A stretch of 64,000 nt of DNA from Alicyclobacillus fructus (GCF_017329605.1 NZ_JAFMTY010000003.1:1-64000); one strand, 5' to 3'. Numbered from the stretch's first letter, positions 40,302-49,928 are shown. Notes: a model not told the origin generated them from the sequence alone. Program-made: numbers and translations.

Positions 40302-41321
40302 ATGTTTTCAAGGGACGTTGGTGTGGATTTGGGCACCGCCAATGTGCTGGTGCATGTCAAAGGCCAAGGGATTGTACTCGACGAGCCATCGGTCGTTGCA
40401 ATAGATCAGGTTACCAAGCAGGTTGTCGCGGTAGGCGAAGAAGCTCGCCGCATGTTGGGGCGCACACCGGGGAATATCGTCGCGATTCGTCCGCTCCGGG
40501 AGGGCGTGATCGCCGATTTTGAAGTGACAGAGATGATGCTTCGCCATTTTCTCAACAAGACCATCGGCAAGCGCTTCTTCGGGCGCCCGCGCGTGATGAT
40601 CTGCGTCCCCGCGGGGATCACCTCGGTCGAGCAGAAAGCGGTTCGAGAGGCGGCGGAAGCGGTAGGCATCAAACAGGTGGATCTGATTGAGGAGCCGAAG
40701 GCCGCCGCCATCGGCGCAGGGCTCAACATCTTCGAACCGAGCGGTTCGATGGTGGTGGACATCGGGGGCGGCACCACGGACATCGCGGTGCTGTCGCTGG
40801 GCGACGTGGTGACCTCGACGTCGCTCAGAATCGCGGGGGACAAGCTGGATGAGGCGATTATCAAATACATTCGGCGGGAATACAACCTCATGATCGGCGA
40901 GCGCACGGCTGAAGAGCTGAAGAAAGAACTCGCGACCGTGTTCCCCGGCGGGCGCCAGAAGAGCACGGACGTGCGCGGCCGCGACATGGTGACGGGCTTG
41001 CCGAAGACGGTCACGGTCCACTCGGAGGAACTGCGCGAGGCGCTGCAGGAACCGGTGTACGCGATTGTTCAGGCGACGAAGTCGGTGTTGGAGCAGACGC
41101 CTCCCGAGCTCGCGGCCGATATCTTCGACAAAGGCGTGGTCCTGACGGGTGGCGGGGCGCTCGTGGATGGGCTGGACAAGCTCATGCAGTCTGAACTGGA
41201 GATCCCCGTGCACATCGCGGAGAACCCCATGCACTGCGTCGTGATAGGGACAGGGCGGGTGCTGGAGAGCCCGGAGTGGAACAAGTATCGCGATCGCGGC
41301 CGGCGGCGGGCGCGGCGGTGA
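40302..41321 (+). CDS. mbl: MreB/Mbl-type cell-shape actin homologue
   Basis: The 339-residue protein has the actin-fold motifs DVGVDLGTANVLV, 'GSMVVDIGGGTTDIAVLSLG' and GVVLTGGGALVDGLD. It polymerises on the membrane and guides lateral wall synthesis. The neighbours spoIIID and flhO identify it as the mbl locus rather than mreB. The last residues are Arg-rich (RDRGRRRARR), unusual for the family. AGGAGG lies 10 bases before ATG 40302. Confidence 0.95.
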   Translation: MFSRDVGVDLGTANVLVHVKGQGIVLDEPSVVAIDQVTKQVVAVGEEARRMLGRTPGNIVAIRPLREGVIADFEVTEMMLRHFLNKTIGKRFFGRPRVMICVPAGITSVEQKAVREAAEAVGIKQVDLIEEPKAAAIGAGLNIFEPSGSMVVDIGGGTTDIAVLSLGDVVTSTSLRIAGDKLDEAIIKYIRREYNLMIGERTAEELKKELATVFPGGRQKSTDVRGRDMVTGLPKTVTVHSEELREALQEPVYAIVQATKSVLEQTPPELAADIFDKGVVLTGGGALVDGLDKLMQSELEIPVHIAENPMHCVVIGTGRVLESPEWNKYRDRGRRRARR

Positions 41322-41336
41322 CGGAGGTGTGACGCG

Positions 41337-42548
41337 ATGATCCAGGGGCTGACGGCGGCCGCCTCCGGCATGGCGGCGGAGGACCGGCTCGAGCAACTTC
41401 TGTCGAACAACCTGGCGAATCAGGAGACGCCGGGCTTCAAGGCATCGCTCGGCGAGTTGATCGAGGATCCCGTGTTTTCGATGGAGCGGTACACGTACGG
41501 CGACGGCGCGGACGGGATCGGCATCGGTGAGATGGGCGGCGGGGTCGACTTCCAGGAGGGCGTCCCGGCGTTCTCCGAGGGCGCGCTCGAGACCACCGGG
41601 CGCCCGCTGGATCTCGCGATCGTGGACGCTGTCTCGAGCGGAGATGTCGCTTATGTCCTGACCGCGCAAGGCGCCAAACCCGTGGCAGGGCCGGTGACGG
41701 TGGGCGCGGGCGGGCGACTGATGGCAGGGGGACTTCCGCTGGCGGTGTACGGGGCGGATGGGCAGCCGGTTCAGGGCCTTTTTGCGGTGCGCAACCCGGC
41801 GTATCAGGGCAGCGAACTCCTCAGCCAAGGCGGATCGCCCGCTTACGACGCCGCGGGCAGGCCGTCCTACGTCATCGAGAATGCGGCGGGGCAGGTCGTC
41901 TACACGCCTGGGACCGAGACGGATGACCCGTACGCCATCCGCGCGGGCAGTGCGGATGACCTGGGCTATCACGCGTTTCTGCCAGTCCAATATGTGGATG
42001 CGAGCGGTCAGTCGGGCCTTGCGGTGACCCGAGACGGCGCCCTGCAGTTGAACGCGGACAACGTGTTGGTGGACGCCGCGGGACATGCCATCGCCCCGCT
42101 GGACGCGGCGGGGCAGGTGATCGTGGGCGGCCGGATCGTGGTCAATCCGCTCTATCATGGCACGCAAATCTTTTCGCAGAATGGCACCCCGGTGTATGAT
42201 GCCAATGGACAACCCTCCTTTCGGGTCTACGACGCACAGGGCAACCTGGTTCCCGGGGGGCGGATCGGCCTTGTGGACGCGGACGTGACCCAACTGCAGC
42301 CCCTCGGCGAGGGAGAATACATGGTCGGGTCGTCGTATCAGGCGTCGGAGGTTCAGCCTCTTCTTCGCGCGGGGACCGGGCGGATGGTGTTTGGCGCGCT
42401 CGAGAGCTCCAACGTGAACGTCGCGGCCACGATGGCGCAAATGATGCAGGCGCTGAACGCTTACGAGGCGAATCAGCGGGTGGCCCAGTCGGTCGATGCC
42501 ATCCTGAACGTGGCGGTGACGGATCTCGGCAAGGTACAAGGCGCCTGA
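41337..42548 (+). CDS. flhO: Flagellar rod/hook-basal body protein (FlhO-like) with inserted repeats
   Basis: The N-terminus IQGLTAAASGMAAEDRLEQLLSNNLANQETPGFK-like stretch (2-37) and the C-terminus ending NAYEANQRVAQSVDAILN (about 374-391) are the paired D0 helices of FlgF/FlgG-family axial proteins. At 403 residues it is much longer than B. subtilis FlhO (about 270). The extra length is a central region holding two related modules (residues 153-191 and 270-308). GGAGG precedes ATG 41337. It should assemble into the flagellar rod together with FlhP, encoded next. Confidence 0.88.
   Translation: MIQGLTAAASGMAAEDRLEQLLSNNLANQETPGFKASLGELIEDPVFSMERYTYGDGADGIGIGEMGGGVDFQEGVPAFSEGALETTGRPLDLAIVDAVSSGDVAYVLTAQGAKPVAGPVTVGAGGRLMAGGLPLAVYGADGQPVQGLFAVRNPAYQGSELLSQGGSPAYDAAGRPSYVIENAAGQVVYTPGTETDDPYAIRAGSADDLGYHAFLPVQYVDASGQSGLAVTRDGALQLNADNVLVDAAGHAIAPLDAAGQVIVGGRIVVNPLYHGTQIFSQNGTPVYDANGQPSFRVYDAQGNLVPGGRIGLVDADVTQLQPLGEGEYMVGSSYQASEVQPLLRAGTGRMVFGALESSNVNVAATMAQMMQALNAYEANQRVAQSVDAILNVAVTDLGKVQGA
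41793..42262 (+). repeat. Two related ~39-residue modules inside the FlhO-like gene
   Basis: Residues 153-191 (NPAYQG...SPAYDAAGRPS...) and 270-308 (NPLYHG...TPVYDANGQPS...) share 17 of 39 positions by eye. The module DNA is at about 41793-41909 and 42144-42260. Confidence 0.7.
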
Positions 42549-42565
42549 AGGCGGGAGGCGGGCTC

Positions 42566-43354
42566 ATGGGACAGATGATGTGGAACGGGCTTTCTGGGCT
42601 CAACGCGGCCAACACGTGGATTGACCAGATCGCGGATAACCTGGCGAACCTGCAGACGCCTGGATACGCGGCGGAGCAAGGGACGTTCGCCGACTTGCTG
42701 ACCATGCAGGTCTATGGCAACGCGACCGATCCGTCTTCGGCGCAGCGGGTCACGCCGCCGGGATGGCGCGGGGGAACGGGCGTCGCGCGCACGGATGAAG
42801 AGCGCGATTTCAGCCAGGGCGCGCTGGTGCACACGGGCATTCCAACTCACCTTGCCATCGAAGGATCCGGCTTCTTCGTCGTCCAAACGCCGTCCGGCCG
42901 CATGTATACGCGGGCGGGCAACTTCATTTGGAGCCGCCGGTCGGACGGATCGTTTGTGCTCGCGACCCAGGCCGGCAACCCGGTCCTGTCCGCGACAGGC
43001 GAACCGATTGTCCAGCCGGCGGGTGCATCGTCGATGGCGGTCTCGCGCGACGGCACCATCCGCTTTGCGGACGGAAGGACGGTCAAGCTCGGCCTGGTCG
43101 AAATTGGCGAACCATCGAGCCACCTCATCCCCGAAGGCAACGGGTTGTACCGTCTGGGCTCAGGTGGGGTCGCCGTTCCTGCGCGGAATTCGAGCGTGTT
43201 GCAGGGGTACGTGAACGGATCCAACGTCGACGAGTCCGCCGCCATGGCGCAACTGGTCGCCGCCCAGGATTTCTACGAGGAGAACGCTCAGGCCGTCTCC
43301 ATTGCCAATCAATTGCTCGGCTTGGCAGACACCATCCGGACGTCGGGAGGTTGA
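42566..43354 (+). CDS. flhP: Flagellar rod protein (FlhP/FlgG-like)
   Basis: The 262-residue axial protein has the D0 motif NGLSGLNAANTWIDQIADNLAN at the N-terminus in two parts, the FlgG-type GSGFFVVQTPSGRMYTRAG core, and the closing 'QDFYEENAQAVSIANQLLGLADT'. It would form the distal rod with the FlhO-like protein; they are the only flagellar genes here, as in Bacillus where this pair is detached from the main flagellar operon. ATG 42566 follows GGGAGGCGGGC. Confidence 0.9.
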   Translation: MGQMMWNGLSGLNAANTWIDQIADNLANLQTPGYAAEQGTFADLLTMQVYGNATDPSSAQRVTPPGWRGGTGVARTDEERDFSQGALVHTGIPTHLAIEGSGFFVVQTPSGRMYTRAGNFIWSRRSDGSFVLATQAGNPVLSATGEPIVQPAGASSMAVSRDGTIRFADGRTVKLGLVEIGEPSSHLIPEGNGLYRLGSGGVAVPARNSSVLQGYVNGSNVDESAAMAQLVAAQDFYEENAQAVSIANQLLGLADTIRTSGG

Positions 43355-43366
43355 GGAGGCGATCGC

Positions 43367-43906
43367 GTGAACCTGCCCAATCTGTTGACACTCTTGCGGC
43401 TCTTGCTCATCCCGTGTTATCTATGGGCGTTCTACGGCGTGGAAAGCCCGCACAAGATCCTGGCCTTATCCGTGTTGTTGTTCGCAGGTCTCACCGACGT
43501 CCTGGATGGTTACCTGGCTCGCACGTACAAACTGGAAACGTACACGGGCCAACTGCTCGATCCGCTTGCGGACAAGCTGATGATGGTGTCCGTCCTCTTC
43601 ACCCTGCTCGCCTCGGGGCGGCTTCCTTGGTTGGTCGCCGCGCTGCTCGTCTTCCGCGACGTCGCGATGATCGCGGGAGCGGCGTTTTTTTACTTCCAAG
43701 GCAAGCGCGCCGTGCCGAAGGCCAACTGGTGGGGCAAGATCACGACCTGCTTTTACTACGTCGGCATCTCGCTCTGCATTCTCGCCTGGCCCACGCCTGA
43801 GGCCGGCGAGATGGTGCTGTGGTTCACGGTCGGACTGTCGTATGTCACGACCGTGATCTACGTGCGCAGCATGAAGATCATTCCGGTTCGGCGCCGCGTG
43901 TATTGA
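43367..43906 (+). CDS. CDP-alcohol phosphatidyltransferase (PgsA-like)
   Basis: The 179-residue membrane enzyme has the full CDP-alcohol transferase motif, DG-xx-AR-x8-G-xxx-D-xxx-D, at DGYLARTYKL...GQLLDPLAD (about 47-69), plus four to five helices. The N-terminus NLPNLLTLLRLLLIP resembles PgsA, which makes phosphatidylglycerol-phosphate from CDP-diacylglycerol and glycerol-3-phosphate. Other head groups are possible. GTG 43367 has GAGGAGG upstream. Bacillus does not have such a gene between flhP and fabZ. Confidence 0.82.
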   Translation: MNLPNLLTLLRLLLIPCYLWAFYGVESPHKILALSVLLFAGLTDVLDGYLARTYKLETYTGQLLDPLADKLMMVSVLFTLLASGRLPWLVAALLVFRDVAMIAGAAFFYFQGKRAVPKANWWGKITTCFYYVGISLCILAWPTPEAGEMVLWFTVGLSYVTTVIYVRSMKIIPVRRRVY

Positions 43907-43933
43907 GGCGTTTGGATCATTGGAGGTCCCTTC

Positions 43934-44380
43934 ATGGATTGGAAACCGCCCCTTGGCATCGATGAAATTCAACAGATCCTTCCGCACCGATATCCCATTC
44001 TCCTCGTCGATCGCGTCACGGAAATCGACGGGAACCGCGCGGTGGGCTACAAACTCGTGACCATCAACGAGCCTCATTTGCAAGGCCATTTCCCCAACTA
44101 TCCCATCATGCCGGGCGTTCTCATTGTGGAAGCGATGGCGCAACTCGGCGGGGTGGCCATTCTGTCCGATCCGGCCTATCGCGGGAAGCGCCCGCTGCTC
44201 GCCGGCGTCGATGGCGCCCGCTTTCGCGGCGAGGTCAGGCCGGGCGATCGGCTGGACATGGAAGTCGTGATCGACCGGATGAAAGGTCGCATGGGCCGCG
44301 GTATGGGAAAGGCCCACGTGGACGGCAAGCTGGTCGCGGAAGCCACCATCCTCTTCGCCATTGCGGACGGCGAGGCCTGA
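43934..44380 (+). CDS. fabZ: 3-hydroxyacyl-[acyl-carrier-protein] dehydratase FabZ
   Basis: The 148-residue hot-dog-fold enzyme removes water from 3-hydroxyacyl-ACP in fatty acid elongation. The catalytic His and Glu are in '[21 protein letters not shown]', and [14 protein letters not shown] marks the N-terminus. GGAGG precedes ATG 43934. It ends the block that corresponds to the left side of the Bacillus origin region. Confidence 0.96.
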   Translation: MDWKPPLGIDEIQQILPHRYPILLVDRVTEIDGNRAVGYKLVTINEPHLQGHFPNYPIMPGVLIVEAMAQLGGVAILSDPAYRGKRPLLAGVDGARFRGEVRPGDRLDMEVVIDRMKGRMGRGMGKAHVDGKLVAEATILFAIADGEA

Positions 44381-44401
44381 TTCCGGCCTCGCCCGCTTTT
44401 T
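44369..44401. terminator. Terminator overlapping the fabZ stop
   Basis: GGCGAGGCC pairs with GGCCTCGCC across the TGA stop and is followed by CGCTTTTT. It also covers the end of the convergent sigma-like gene. Confidence 0.75.
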
Positions 44402-45023
44402 AGCCCAGATCTTCGGGAGAAAGCCCCGCGTCCATCGCCTGCTGGCGCATCTTGCGCAGGGCTCGCATGCGCCACGTTCGAATGGTGGCCGCGCTGACCC
44501 CAAGGTATTGCGCGATCTCGTCCGTCTCCAAACCGGCGAGTTCAAGCTGAAGCCAGGCGCCCTCTCGAGGTGACAACTTCGCTTCGCGCGCGAGGCGCAG
44601 GAGAGTGAGCCGACCATCCACGCCGCGGAATGCGTCCTGCGCGCGCTCGGCGGGATGGCGGCCGTTCGAACGTGCCTCATCCCACGCTTCGTTCACGTCC
44701 GCCTCTCCTTCTTCCACCTCCCTTTGAAATGCGGTGCGATCCCGCAACTGCCAAAGCCTTCGCATCGCGCTGCGCGTGTCCCCGTGAACTCGGCGCGCCG
44801 CATAGGCCGGGAATGGCGCAACATCGGGGTTGTGTGTGGCGATGGCCAGGAGGAACGCGGCGCACGCCTCCTGATACGCTTCATCGTACCCGGCCACGCG
44901 CGCGTAGCGGGAGGCGACTCGGCGCAGGAGCGGCCTGAACATGTCGAACAGCATGCGGAGGCAGGTCTCGTCGCCTGTCCTGGCGCGATCGACCAAATCG
45001 TGCAGCGTGGACAGTGGAATCAT
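44400..45023 (-). CDS. Sigma-70-like factor of unknown regulon
   Basis: The 207-residue protein resembles a two-domain (ECF-like) sigma factor: region 2 at about 12-62 (CLRMLFDMFRPLLRRVASRY, then a long acidic/aromatic helix) and region 4 with the helix-turn-helix 'LETDEIAQYLGVSAATIRTW' at about 163-182. A 45-residue charged linker separates them. No anti-sigma gene lies next to it. ATG 45023 with GAGGGA upstream is preferred to a long open upstream frame. It sits alone on the minus strand at the junction of two conserved gene blocks. Confidence 0.7.
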   Translation of the reverse strand: MIPLSTLHDLVDRARTGDETCLRMLFDMFRPLLRRVASRYARVAGYDEAYQEACAAFLLAIATHNPDVAPFPAYAARRVHGDTRSAMRRLWQLRDRTAFQREVEEGEADVNEAWDEARSNGRHPAERAQDAFRGVDGRLTLLRLAREAKLSPREGAWLQLELAGLETDEIAQYLGVSAATIRTWRMRALRKMRQQAMDAGLSPEDLG

Positions 45024-45042
45024 CGGAAGTTCCCTCGCTTGG

Positions 45043-45056
45043 GCGGGCCGGCCCGC
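45043..45056. repeat. 14-bp perfect palindrome upstream of the sigma-like gene
   Basis: GCGGGCCGGCCCGC lies about 20 bases upstream of the sigma-like start in the 360-base divergent gap to ctsR. It could be a regulator-binding site or an mRNA hairpin. The remaining gap up to 45278 shows nothing else I can name. Confidence 0.4.
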
Positions 45057-45278
45057 GAAATTTGCATGCGAGGGGAAGATTAGGGCCTGCGGCGGAAGCT
45101 GTCCCGTTCCGAGTGTGCGTGAGACTTCGCGCTCGACTTGGCGGGCGTGGCGCGCATGAGGTTGCGCGCGTCCACGGTGCGCAGGGGTGGGTGCGCGCAT
45201 CGGCAGCGCGGCGGAGATTTGCCAGAGGAGATGCGCAGATCGGACTGGATTTTTGCACACACTAGAACCAAACCCCTC

Positions 45279-45344
45279 TTGCATTTCCCGCGGGCAGGTG
45301 TATAATAAGGTCAAGAAAAGTCAAAGTCAAAACACAAGGTCAAA
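45279..45344 (+). promoter_or_regulatory. ctsR operon promoter with CtsR operator
   Basis: TTGCAT and TATAAT (45279-45306) are 16 bases apart. Heptads GGTCAAG (45309), AGTCAAA (45319), AGTCAAA (45325) and GGTCAAA (45338) follow at once. The first two have the 3-base spacing of the CtsR box (RGTCAAAnAnRGTCAAA), so CtsR should block its own operon. Confidence 0.85.
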
Positions 45345-45383
45345 TCGAAACCAGAGGACGGTGCTGCGTTAGGGGTTGTCAAC

Positions 45384-45854
45384 ATGGCGAGCAACATCTC
45401 GGACATCATCGAGGCTTACCTGAAGCGACTCATGGAAGAAAGCGGGCTGGACGTGATCGAGATTCAGCGCAACGAGCTCGCGGAACAGTTTCACTGCGTG
45501 CCGTCGCAGATCAACTACGTCATCAGCACGCGCTTCACGACGGACCACGGCTACATCGTGGAGTCAAAGCGCGGAGGCGGCGGCTACATCCGCATCCGGC
45601 GGGTCAAGTTGGACAAGGATCATCTTCTGTGGGACGTCCTCCGATCCCTCGGAGACGAGGTCAGCCAGTCTGCCAGCGAAGCGCTGATCGAACGACTGCA
45701 CCGGGACGGGTGGTTGACGGACCGGGAGGCGGCGCTCATCTCCGCCATGTTGCGGCGGGATGTGCTGGCGCTGGACCTTCCGTACCGGGATCGGTTGCGG
45801 GCGAAGTTGTTGGCGAGCGCGCTTCAGGCGCTGGCGGCGCATCGAAAACCTTGA
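45384..45854 (+). CDS. ctsR: Heat-shock repressor CtsR
   Basis: The 156-residue protein has the winged helix-turn-helix of CtsR ('RNELAEQFHCVPSQINYVISTRF') and the DNA-binding wing with SKRGGGGYIRI (about 57-67), the glycine-rich tip that senses heat and carries the arginine targeted by McsB. The C-terminal domain (about 80-156) dimerises. It represses clp genes until heat or McsB removes it. AGGGG precedes ATG 45384. It heads the ctsR-mcsA-mcsB-clpC operon. Confidence 0.96.
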   Translation: MASNISDIIEAYLKRLMEESGLDVIEIQRNELAEQFHCVPSQINYVISTRFTTDHGYIVESKRGGGGYIRIRRVKLDKDHLLWDVLRSLGDEVSQSASEALIERLHRDGWLTDREAALISAMLRRDVLALDLPYRDRLRAKLLASALQALAAHRKP

Positions 45855-45870
45855 AAGCGAGGTGGGGCCG

Positions 45871-46392
45871 ATGCTTTGCGAGCGGTGCCATGAGAGGCCG
45901 GCGACGGTCCATGTGACGAAGATCATCAACGGCGTTCAAACGGCGTATCACCTGTGTGAGGTGTGCGCCAAAGAGCAGGGCGACGTGTTCCCGAATCCGT
46001 TTCTCATGGGCAGTCCGTTCGATTTCAACAAATTGTTGAGCGGGCTGTTGAATATGGAATCCTCATCGGGATTCACGCCCGTCACGACCCAGGCTCAGCA
46101 GCGCTGCGGGACGTGCGGGATGACGTACAACCAGTTCACCCAAATCGGAAGGTTTGGATGTCCCGACTGTTACGACGCGTTTTCCGCGCGGCTTGAGCCT
46201 CTGTTGCGGCGAATTCAAAACGGGCTGCGCCACACGGGAAAGGTCCCGGGCTCGGCCGGCGAGCGGCAACAATTGGCGCGCAGGTTGGAGCAACTCCGGC
46301 GGGAACTACAGCAGGCCGTGGCGCAAGAGCAGTTCGAACGCGCGGCGCAACTGCGCGACGAAATCCGCAAACTGGAACAAGGCGCGCAGTGA
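45871..46392 (+). CDS. mcsA: McsA, activator of the arginine kinase
   Basis: The 173-residue protein has four CxxC pairs (Cys3/6, 29/32, 79/82, 97/100) forming zinc fingers and a C-terminal UVR motif (QEQFERAAQLRDEIRKLE, about 153-170). McsA binds and activates McsB and also links stress from heavy metals and thiol oxidation to CtsR. ATG 45871 follows AGCGAGGTGGGG. Confidence 0.95.
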   Translation: MLCERCHERPATVHVTKIINGVQTAYHLCEVCAKEQGDVFPNPFLMGSPFDFNKLLSGLLNMESSSGFTPVTTQAQQRCGTCGMTYNQFTQIGRFGCPDCYDAFSARLEPLLRRIQNGLRHTGKVPGSAGERQQLARRLEQLRRELQQAVAQEQFERAAQLRDEIRKLEQGAQ

Positions 46393-46404
46393 GGAGGTGT
46401 TCAC

Positions 46405-47484
46405 ATGTCCCTCGCAGATTTTGTGAAGCGAACCGTCAGCAAATGGATGAGAGAAACAGGGCCCGAGGACGATATCGTGCTCACGAGCCGCGTTCGGCTC
46501 GCCCGCAATCTGAAAGGCTTTCCGTTTCCCACGCTGGCGACCGACGCGCACGCCAACGAGGTCATGGAGCTCGTGCGGCAGGCGGCGCAAAACGACGCCA
46601 TGAAGCGCCTCGGCAAGTTCGAGTTCATCCGCTGTCGGGATCTCTCGCCGCTGGATCGCCAAATGTTCGTCGAAAAGCATCTGATCAGTCCCGATCTCGC
46701 CCAGCAGGAGAAGCACGGCGCCATCGTGCTTCGCGACGACGAGGTCGTGAGCATCATGGTAAACGAGGAAGACCACCTGCGCATCCAGTGCATCCTTCCG
46801 GGGCTTCGCCTGCAGGAGGCGTGGAACGTCGCGAGCCAGGTGGACGACGCGCTCGAGCAGACGCTGACGTACGCCTATCACGATCAATACGGCTACCTGA
46901 CGGCCTGTCCCACGAACGTCGGCACCGGCATCCGCGCGTCCGTGATGATGCACCTGCCAGGTCTCGCGCTCACAGGCGGCATTCAACGGCTCCTCACGGC
47001 CGTCTCCCAGGTCGGACTCGCGGTGCGCGGCATTTACGGCGAGGGTTCTGAGTCGTTCGGGAACCTGTATCAGGTGTCGAACCAGATCACGCTCGGCGAG
47101 AGCGAGGAAGAGATCATCGCCAATCTCATGAGTGTGGTCCAGCAGATCATGGAACAGGAGCGAAACGCGCGCAAGCTCCTGATGGAGCGCAACCGGATCC
47201 AGCTCGAGGATCGCGTCAGCCGCTCGTTTGGTATCCTGGCGTACGCCCGCAAGATGGACTCCCGGGAGACTTTGGAGCGGCTGTCGGACGTGCGCCTCGG
47301 GATCGATCTCGGCATCATCCAAGGCGTATCGGCCGGTATTCTCAAGGAACTCATGGTGTTGACCCAACCGGCCTGTCTGCAAAAATTCTACAATCGCGAG
47401 CTGAGCCCGAACGAGCGCGACGTGCGGCGCGCGCAGCTGATCCGGGATCGGCTGAGAATGAATGACACGGAGGTGCATGGGTGA
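46405..47484 (+). CDS. mcsB: Protein-arginine kinase McsB
   Basis: The 359-residue phosphagen-kinase-fold enzyme phosphorylates arginines on misfolded proteins and CtsR, marking them for ClpCP. '[20 protein letters not shown]' contains the nucleotide-contacting arginines, and Cys168 in [10 protein letters not shown] is the conserved active-site cysteine. GAGGAGGTG precedes ATG 46405. The stop overlaps the clpC start. The opposing phosphatase YwlE is encoded at 22896. Confidence 0.96.
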   Translation: MSLADFVKRTVSKWMRETGPEDDIVLTSRVRLARNLKGFPFPTLATDAHANEVMELVRQAAQNDAMKRLGKFEFIRCRDLSPLDRQMFVEKHLISPDLAQQEKHGAIVLRDDEVVSIMVNEEDHLRIQCILPGLRLQEAWNVASQVDDALEQTLTYAYHDQYGYLTACPTNVGTGIRASVMMHLPGLALTGGIQRLLTAVSQVGLAVRGIYGEGSESFGNLYQVSNQITLGESEEEIIANLMSVVQQIMEQERNARKLLMERNRIQLEDRVSRSFGILAYARKMDSRETLERLSDVRLGIDLGIIQGVSAGILKELMVLTQPACLQKFYNRELSPNERDVRRAQLIRDRLRMNDTEVHG

Positions 47485-49919
47485 TGTATGCACGGTTTAC
47501 GGAGAGGGCGCAGAAGGTGTTGGCGCTGGCTCAGGAAGAGGCTTCCCGCCTGAATCACCCGGGCGTCGGGACCGAGCACATTCTGCTTGGCCTGATTCGC
47601 GAAGGCGAGGGGATCGCGGCGAAGGCCCTGCAGATGCTCGGGGTGCAGGCCGACAAGGTGCAGCAGGAGATTGAGCGGATGGTGGGGCGAGGCCAGACGC
47701 CGGTGACGGCGATGACGTACACGCCGCGCGCGAAGAAGGTCATCGAGTTGTCCATCGATGAGGCCCGCAAACTCGGTCACTCGTACGTCGGCACGGAGCA
47801 CCTGCTCCTCGGCCTGATTCGCGAGGGCGAAGGTGTCGCGGCGCGCGTGCTCGCCAATATGAATGTGAACCTGAACAAGGCGCGTCAGCAGGTGCTGCAG
47901 TTGCTCGGCGGCGACGCGATGGACATCGCCGGGGACAAGGACGCGTCGGTTGGCACGCCGACCCTCGACAGCCTTGCGCGCGACTTGACGCAGATGGCGC
48001 GCGACGGGAAGCTCGATCCCGTCATCGGGCGGCAGAAGGAAATTGAGCGCGTCATCCAGGTGCTGTCGCGGCGCACGAAGAACAATCCGGTGCTCATCGG
48101 CGAACCCGGCGTGGGCAAGACGGCCATCGCTGAAGGGTTGGCGCAGCGCATTGTGGCCGGTGACATTCCGGAGACGCTGCGCAACAAGCGCGTGATGGTG
48201 CTCGACATGGGCACCGTGGTGGCGGGTACGAAGTATCGCGGTGAATTCGAGGATCGGCTGAAGAAGATCATGGACGAGATCCGGCAGGCCGGCAACGTCA
48301 TCCTGTTTATCGACGAGCTGCACACGCTCATCGGGGCCGGCGGCGCGGAGGGCGCCATCGACGCTTCGAACATCCTCAAACCGGCGCTCGCGCGCGGCGA
48401 ACTGCAGTGCATCGGCGCCACCACGCTCGATGAATACCGGAAGCACATCGAGAAGGATCCCGCGCTCGAACGGCGCTTCCAGCCCATCATGGTCGACGAA
48501 CCGTCCCCGGAAGAGGCGCTGGAGATCCTCAGGGGACTGCGAGATCGCTATGAAGCGCATCATCGCGTGAAGATCACGGACGAGGCGCTGGAGGCGGCGG
48601 TCAAGCTGTCGGATCGGTACATCTCGGATCGGTTCCTGCCCGATAAGGCCATCGACCTGATCGATGAAGCCGCTTCGCGCGTCCGCCTGCGCACCCACAC
48701 GGCGCCGCCGAACCTGAAGGAACTGGAGCAGAAGCTGGAGAAGGTGCGCAGCGAAAAGGATGCCGCCGTGCAGAGCCAAGAGTTCGAGTTGGCGGCAAGC
48801 CTGCGCGACGAGGAGCAGAAGATCAAGGAAGAGTTGGAACGGCTGAAGGAGACGTGGCAGAAGACGCAGCAGCTCGACGACGTCCGCGTGACGGCGGAAG
48901 ACATCGCGCACATTGTCTCGTCGTGGACGGGGATTCCGGTGCAGCAGCTGCAGCAGGATGAGTCGGAGCGGTTGCTGAATCTGGAGAAAATCCTGCACGA
49001 GCGCGTCATCGGGCAGGACGAGGCCGTGGAGGCCGTGGCCAAGGCCATCCGTCGCGCCCGCGCGGGGCTGAAAGATCCGAAGCGGCCGATTGGCTCGTTC
49101 ATCTTCCTTGGCCCGACGGGCGTCGGCAAGACCGAGCTCGCCCGAGCCCTGGCGGAGGCGCTGTTTGGAGACGAGGATGCGCTCATCCGGATCGACATGT
49201 CGGAGTACATGGAGCGACACTCCACGTCGCGGCTTGTCGGATCGCCGCCGGGATACGTCGGGTACGAGGAAGGCGGTCAGTTGACGGAGAAGGTGCGCCG
49301 CAAACCGTATTCGGTCGTGTTGCTCGACGAGATCGAAAAGGCGCATCCAGAAGTGTTCAACATTCTGCTGCAGGTGCTCGATGACGGCCGGCTCACGGAC
49401 GGCAAGGGGCGCACGGTCGATTTCCGCAACACGGTGATCATCATGACGTCCAACGTGGGCGCGGAAGAATTGCGCAAGGGCGGTGCGCTCGGTTTCAAGC
49501 GGGAAGAGGACAAATACCTCGGCATGAAGGACAAAGTGATGGACGAATTGAAGCGCACCTTCCGGCCGGAATTCCTCAACCGCATCGACGAGATCATCGT
49601 GTTCCATCCGCTGGACGAGACGCATATCGAGCGGATCGTGGACAAGATGGTGGACAACTTGAAGCACCGCCTGAAGGAGCAGGAGATCGAATTCGAGCTC
49701 ACTGACGAGGCGAAGAAGTTCCTCGCGAAGGTTGGGTTCGATCCGCAGTACGGCGCTCGGCCGCTGCAGCGGGCCATCGTGCGGAACGTGGAAGATCTGC
49801 TGTCGTCCGCGCTCATCGCGGGAGAGATCAAGAAGGGCGATCGCGTCCTGCTGGGTGTGGACGGCGACAAGCTGAGGATCGAAAAGGTGAACGAACAGCC
49901 GGTCGGCGCAGGCGCGTGA
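47481..49919 (+). CDS. clpC: ATP-dependent Clp protease ATPase subunit ClpC
   Basis: The 812-residue AAA+ unfoldase has two N-domain repeats (from [16 protein letters not shown], 1-145), AAA-1 with [18 protein letters not shown], a middle coiled-coil with UVR-like '[18 protein letters not shown]' that docks MecA/McsB, and AAA-2 with [20 protein letters not shown]. It feeds arginine-phosphorylated substrates to ClpP. Start GTG 47481 gives the family's double Met beginning; ATG 47484 is equally possible. Confidence 0.97.
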   Translation: MMYARFTERAQKVLALAQEEASRLNHPGVGTEHILLGLIREGEGIAAKALQMLGVQADKVQQEIERMVGRGQTPVTAMTYTPRAKKVIELSIDEARKLGHSYVGTEHLLLGLIREGEGVAARVLANMNVNLNKARQQVLQLLGGDAMDIAGDKDASVGTPTLDSLARDLTQMARDGKLDPVIGRQKEIERVIQVLSRRTKNNPVLIGEPGVGKTAIAEGLAQRIVAGDIPETLRNKRVMVLDMGTVVAGTKYRGEFEDRLKKIMDEIRQAGNVILFIDELHTLIGAGGAEGAIDASNILKPALARGELQCIGATTLDEYRKHIEKDPALERRFQPIMVDEPSPEEALEILRGLRDRYEAHHRVKITDEALEAAVKLSDRYISDRFLPDKAIDLIDEAASRVRLRTHTAPPNLKELEQKLEKVRSEKDAAVQSQEFELAASLRDEEQKIKEELERLKETWQKTQQLDDVRVTAEDIAHIVSSWTGIPVQQLQQDESERLLNLEKILHERVIGQDEAVEAVAKAIRRARAGLKDPKRPIGSFIFLGPTGVGKTELARALAEALFGDEDALIRIDMSEYMERHSTSRLVGSPPGYVGYEEGGQLTEKVRRKPYSVVLLDEIEKAHPEVFNILLQVLDDGRLTDGKGRTVDFRNTVIIMTSNVGAEELRKGGALGFKREEDKYLGMKDKVMDELKRTFRPEFLNRIDEIIVFHPLDETHIERIVDKMVDNLKHRLKEQEIEFELTDEAKKFLAKVGFDPQYGARPLQRAIVRNVEDLLSSALIAGEIKKGDRVLLGVDGDKLRIEKVNEQPVGAGA

Positions 49920-49928
49920 CCGCCGGGA

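Noticed and set aside
45024-45314. Upstream extension of the sigma-like protein to about 304 residues
   Set aside because: The added part is low-complexity, contains the palindrome and overlaps the ctsR promoter; ATG 45023 has a proper ribosome binding site.
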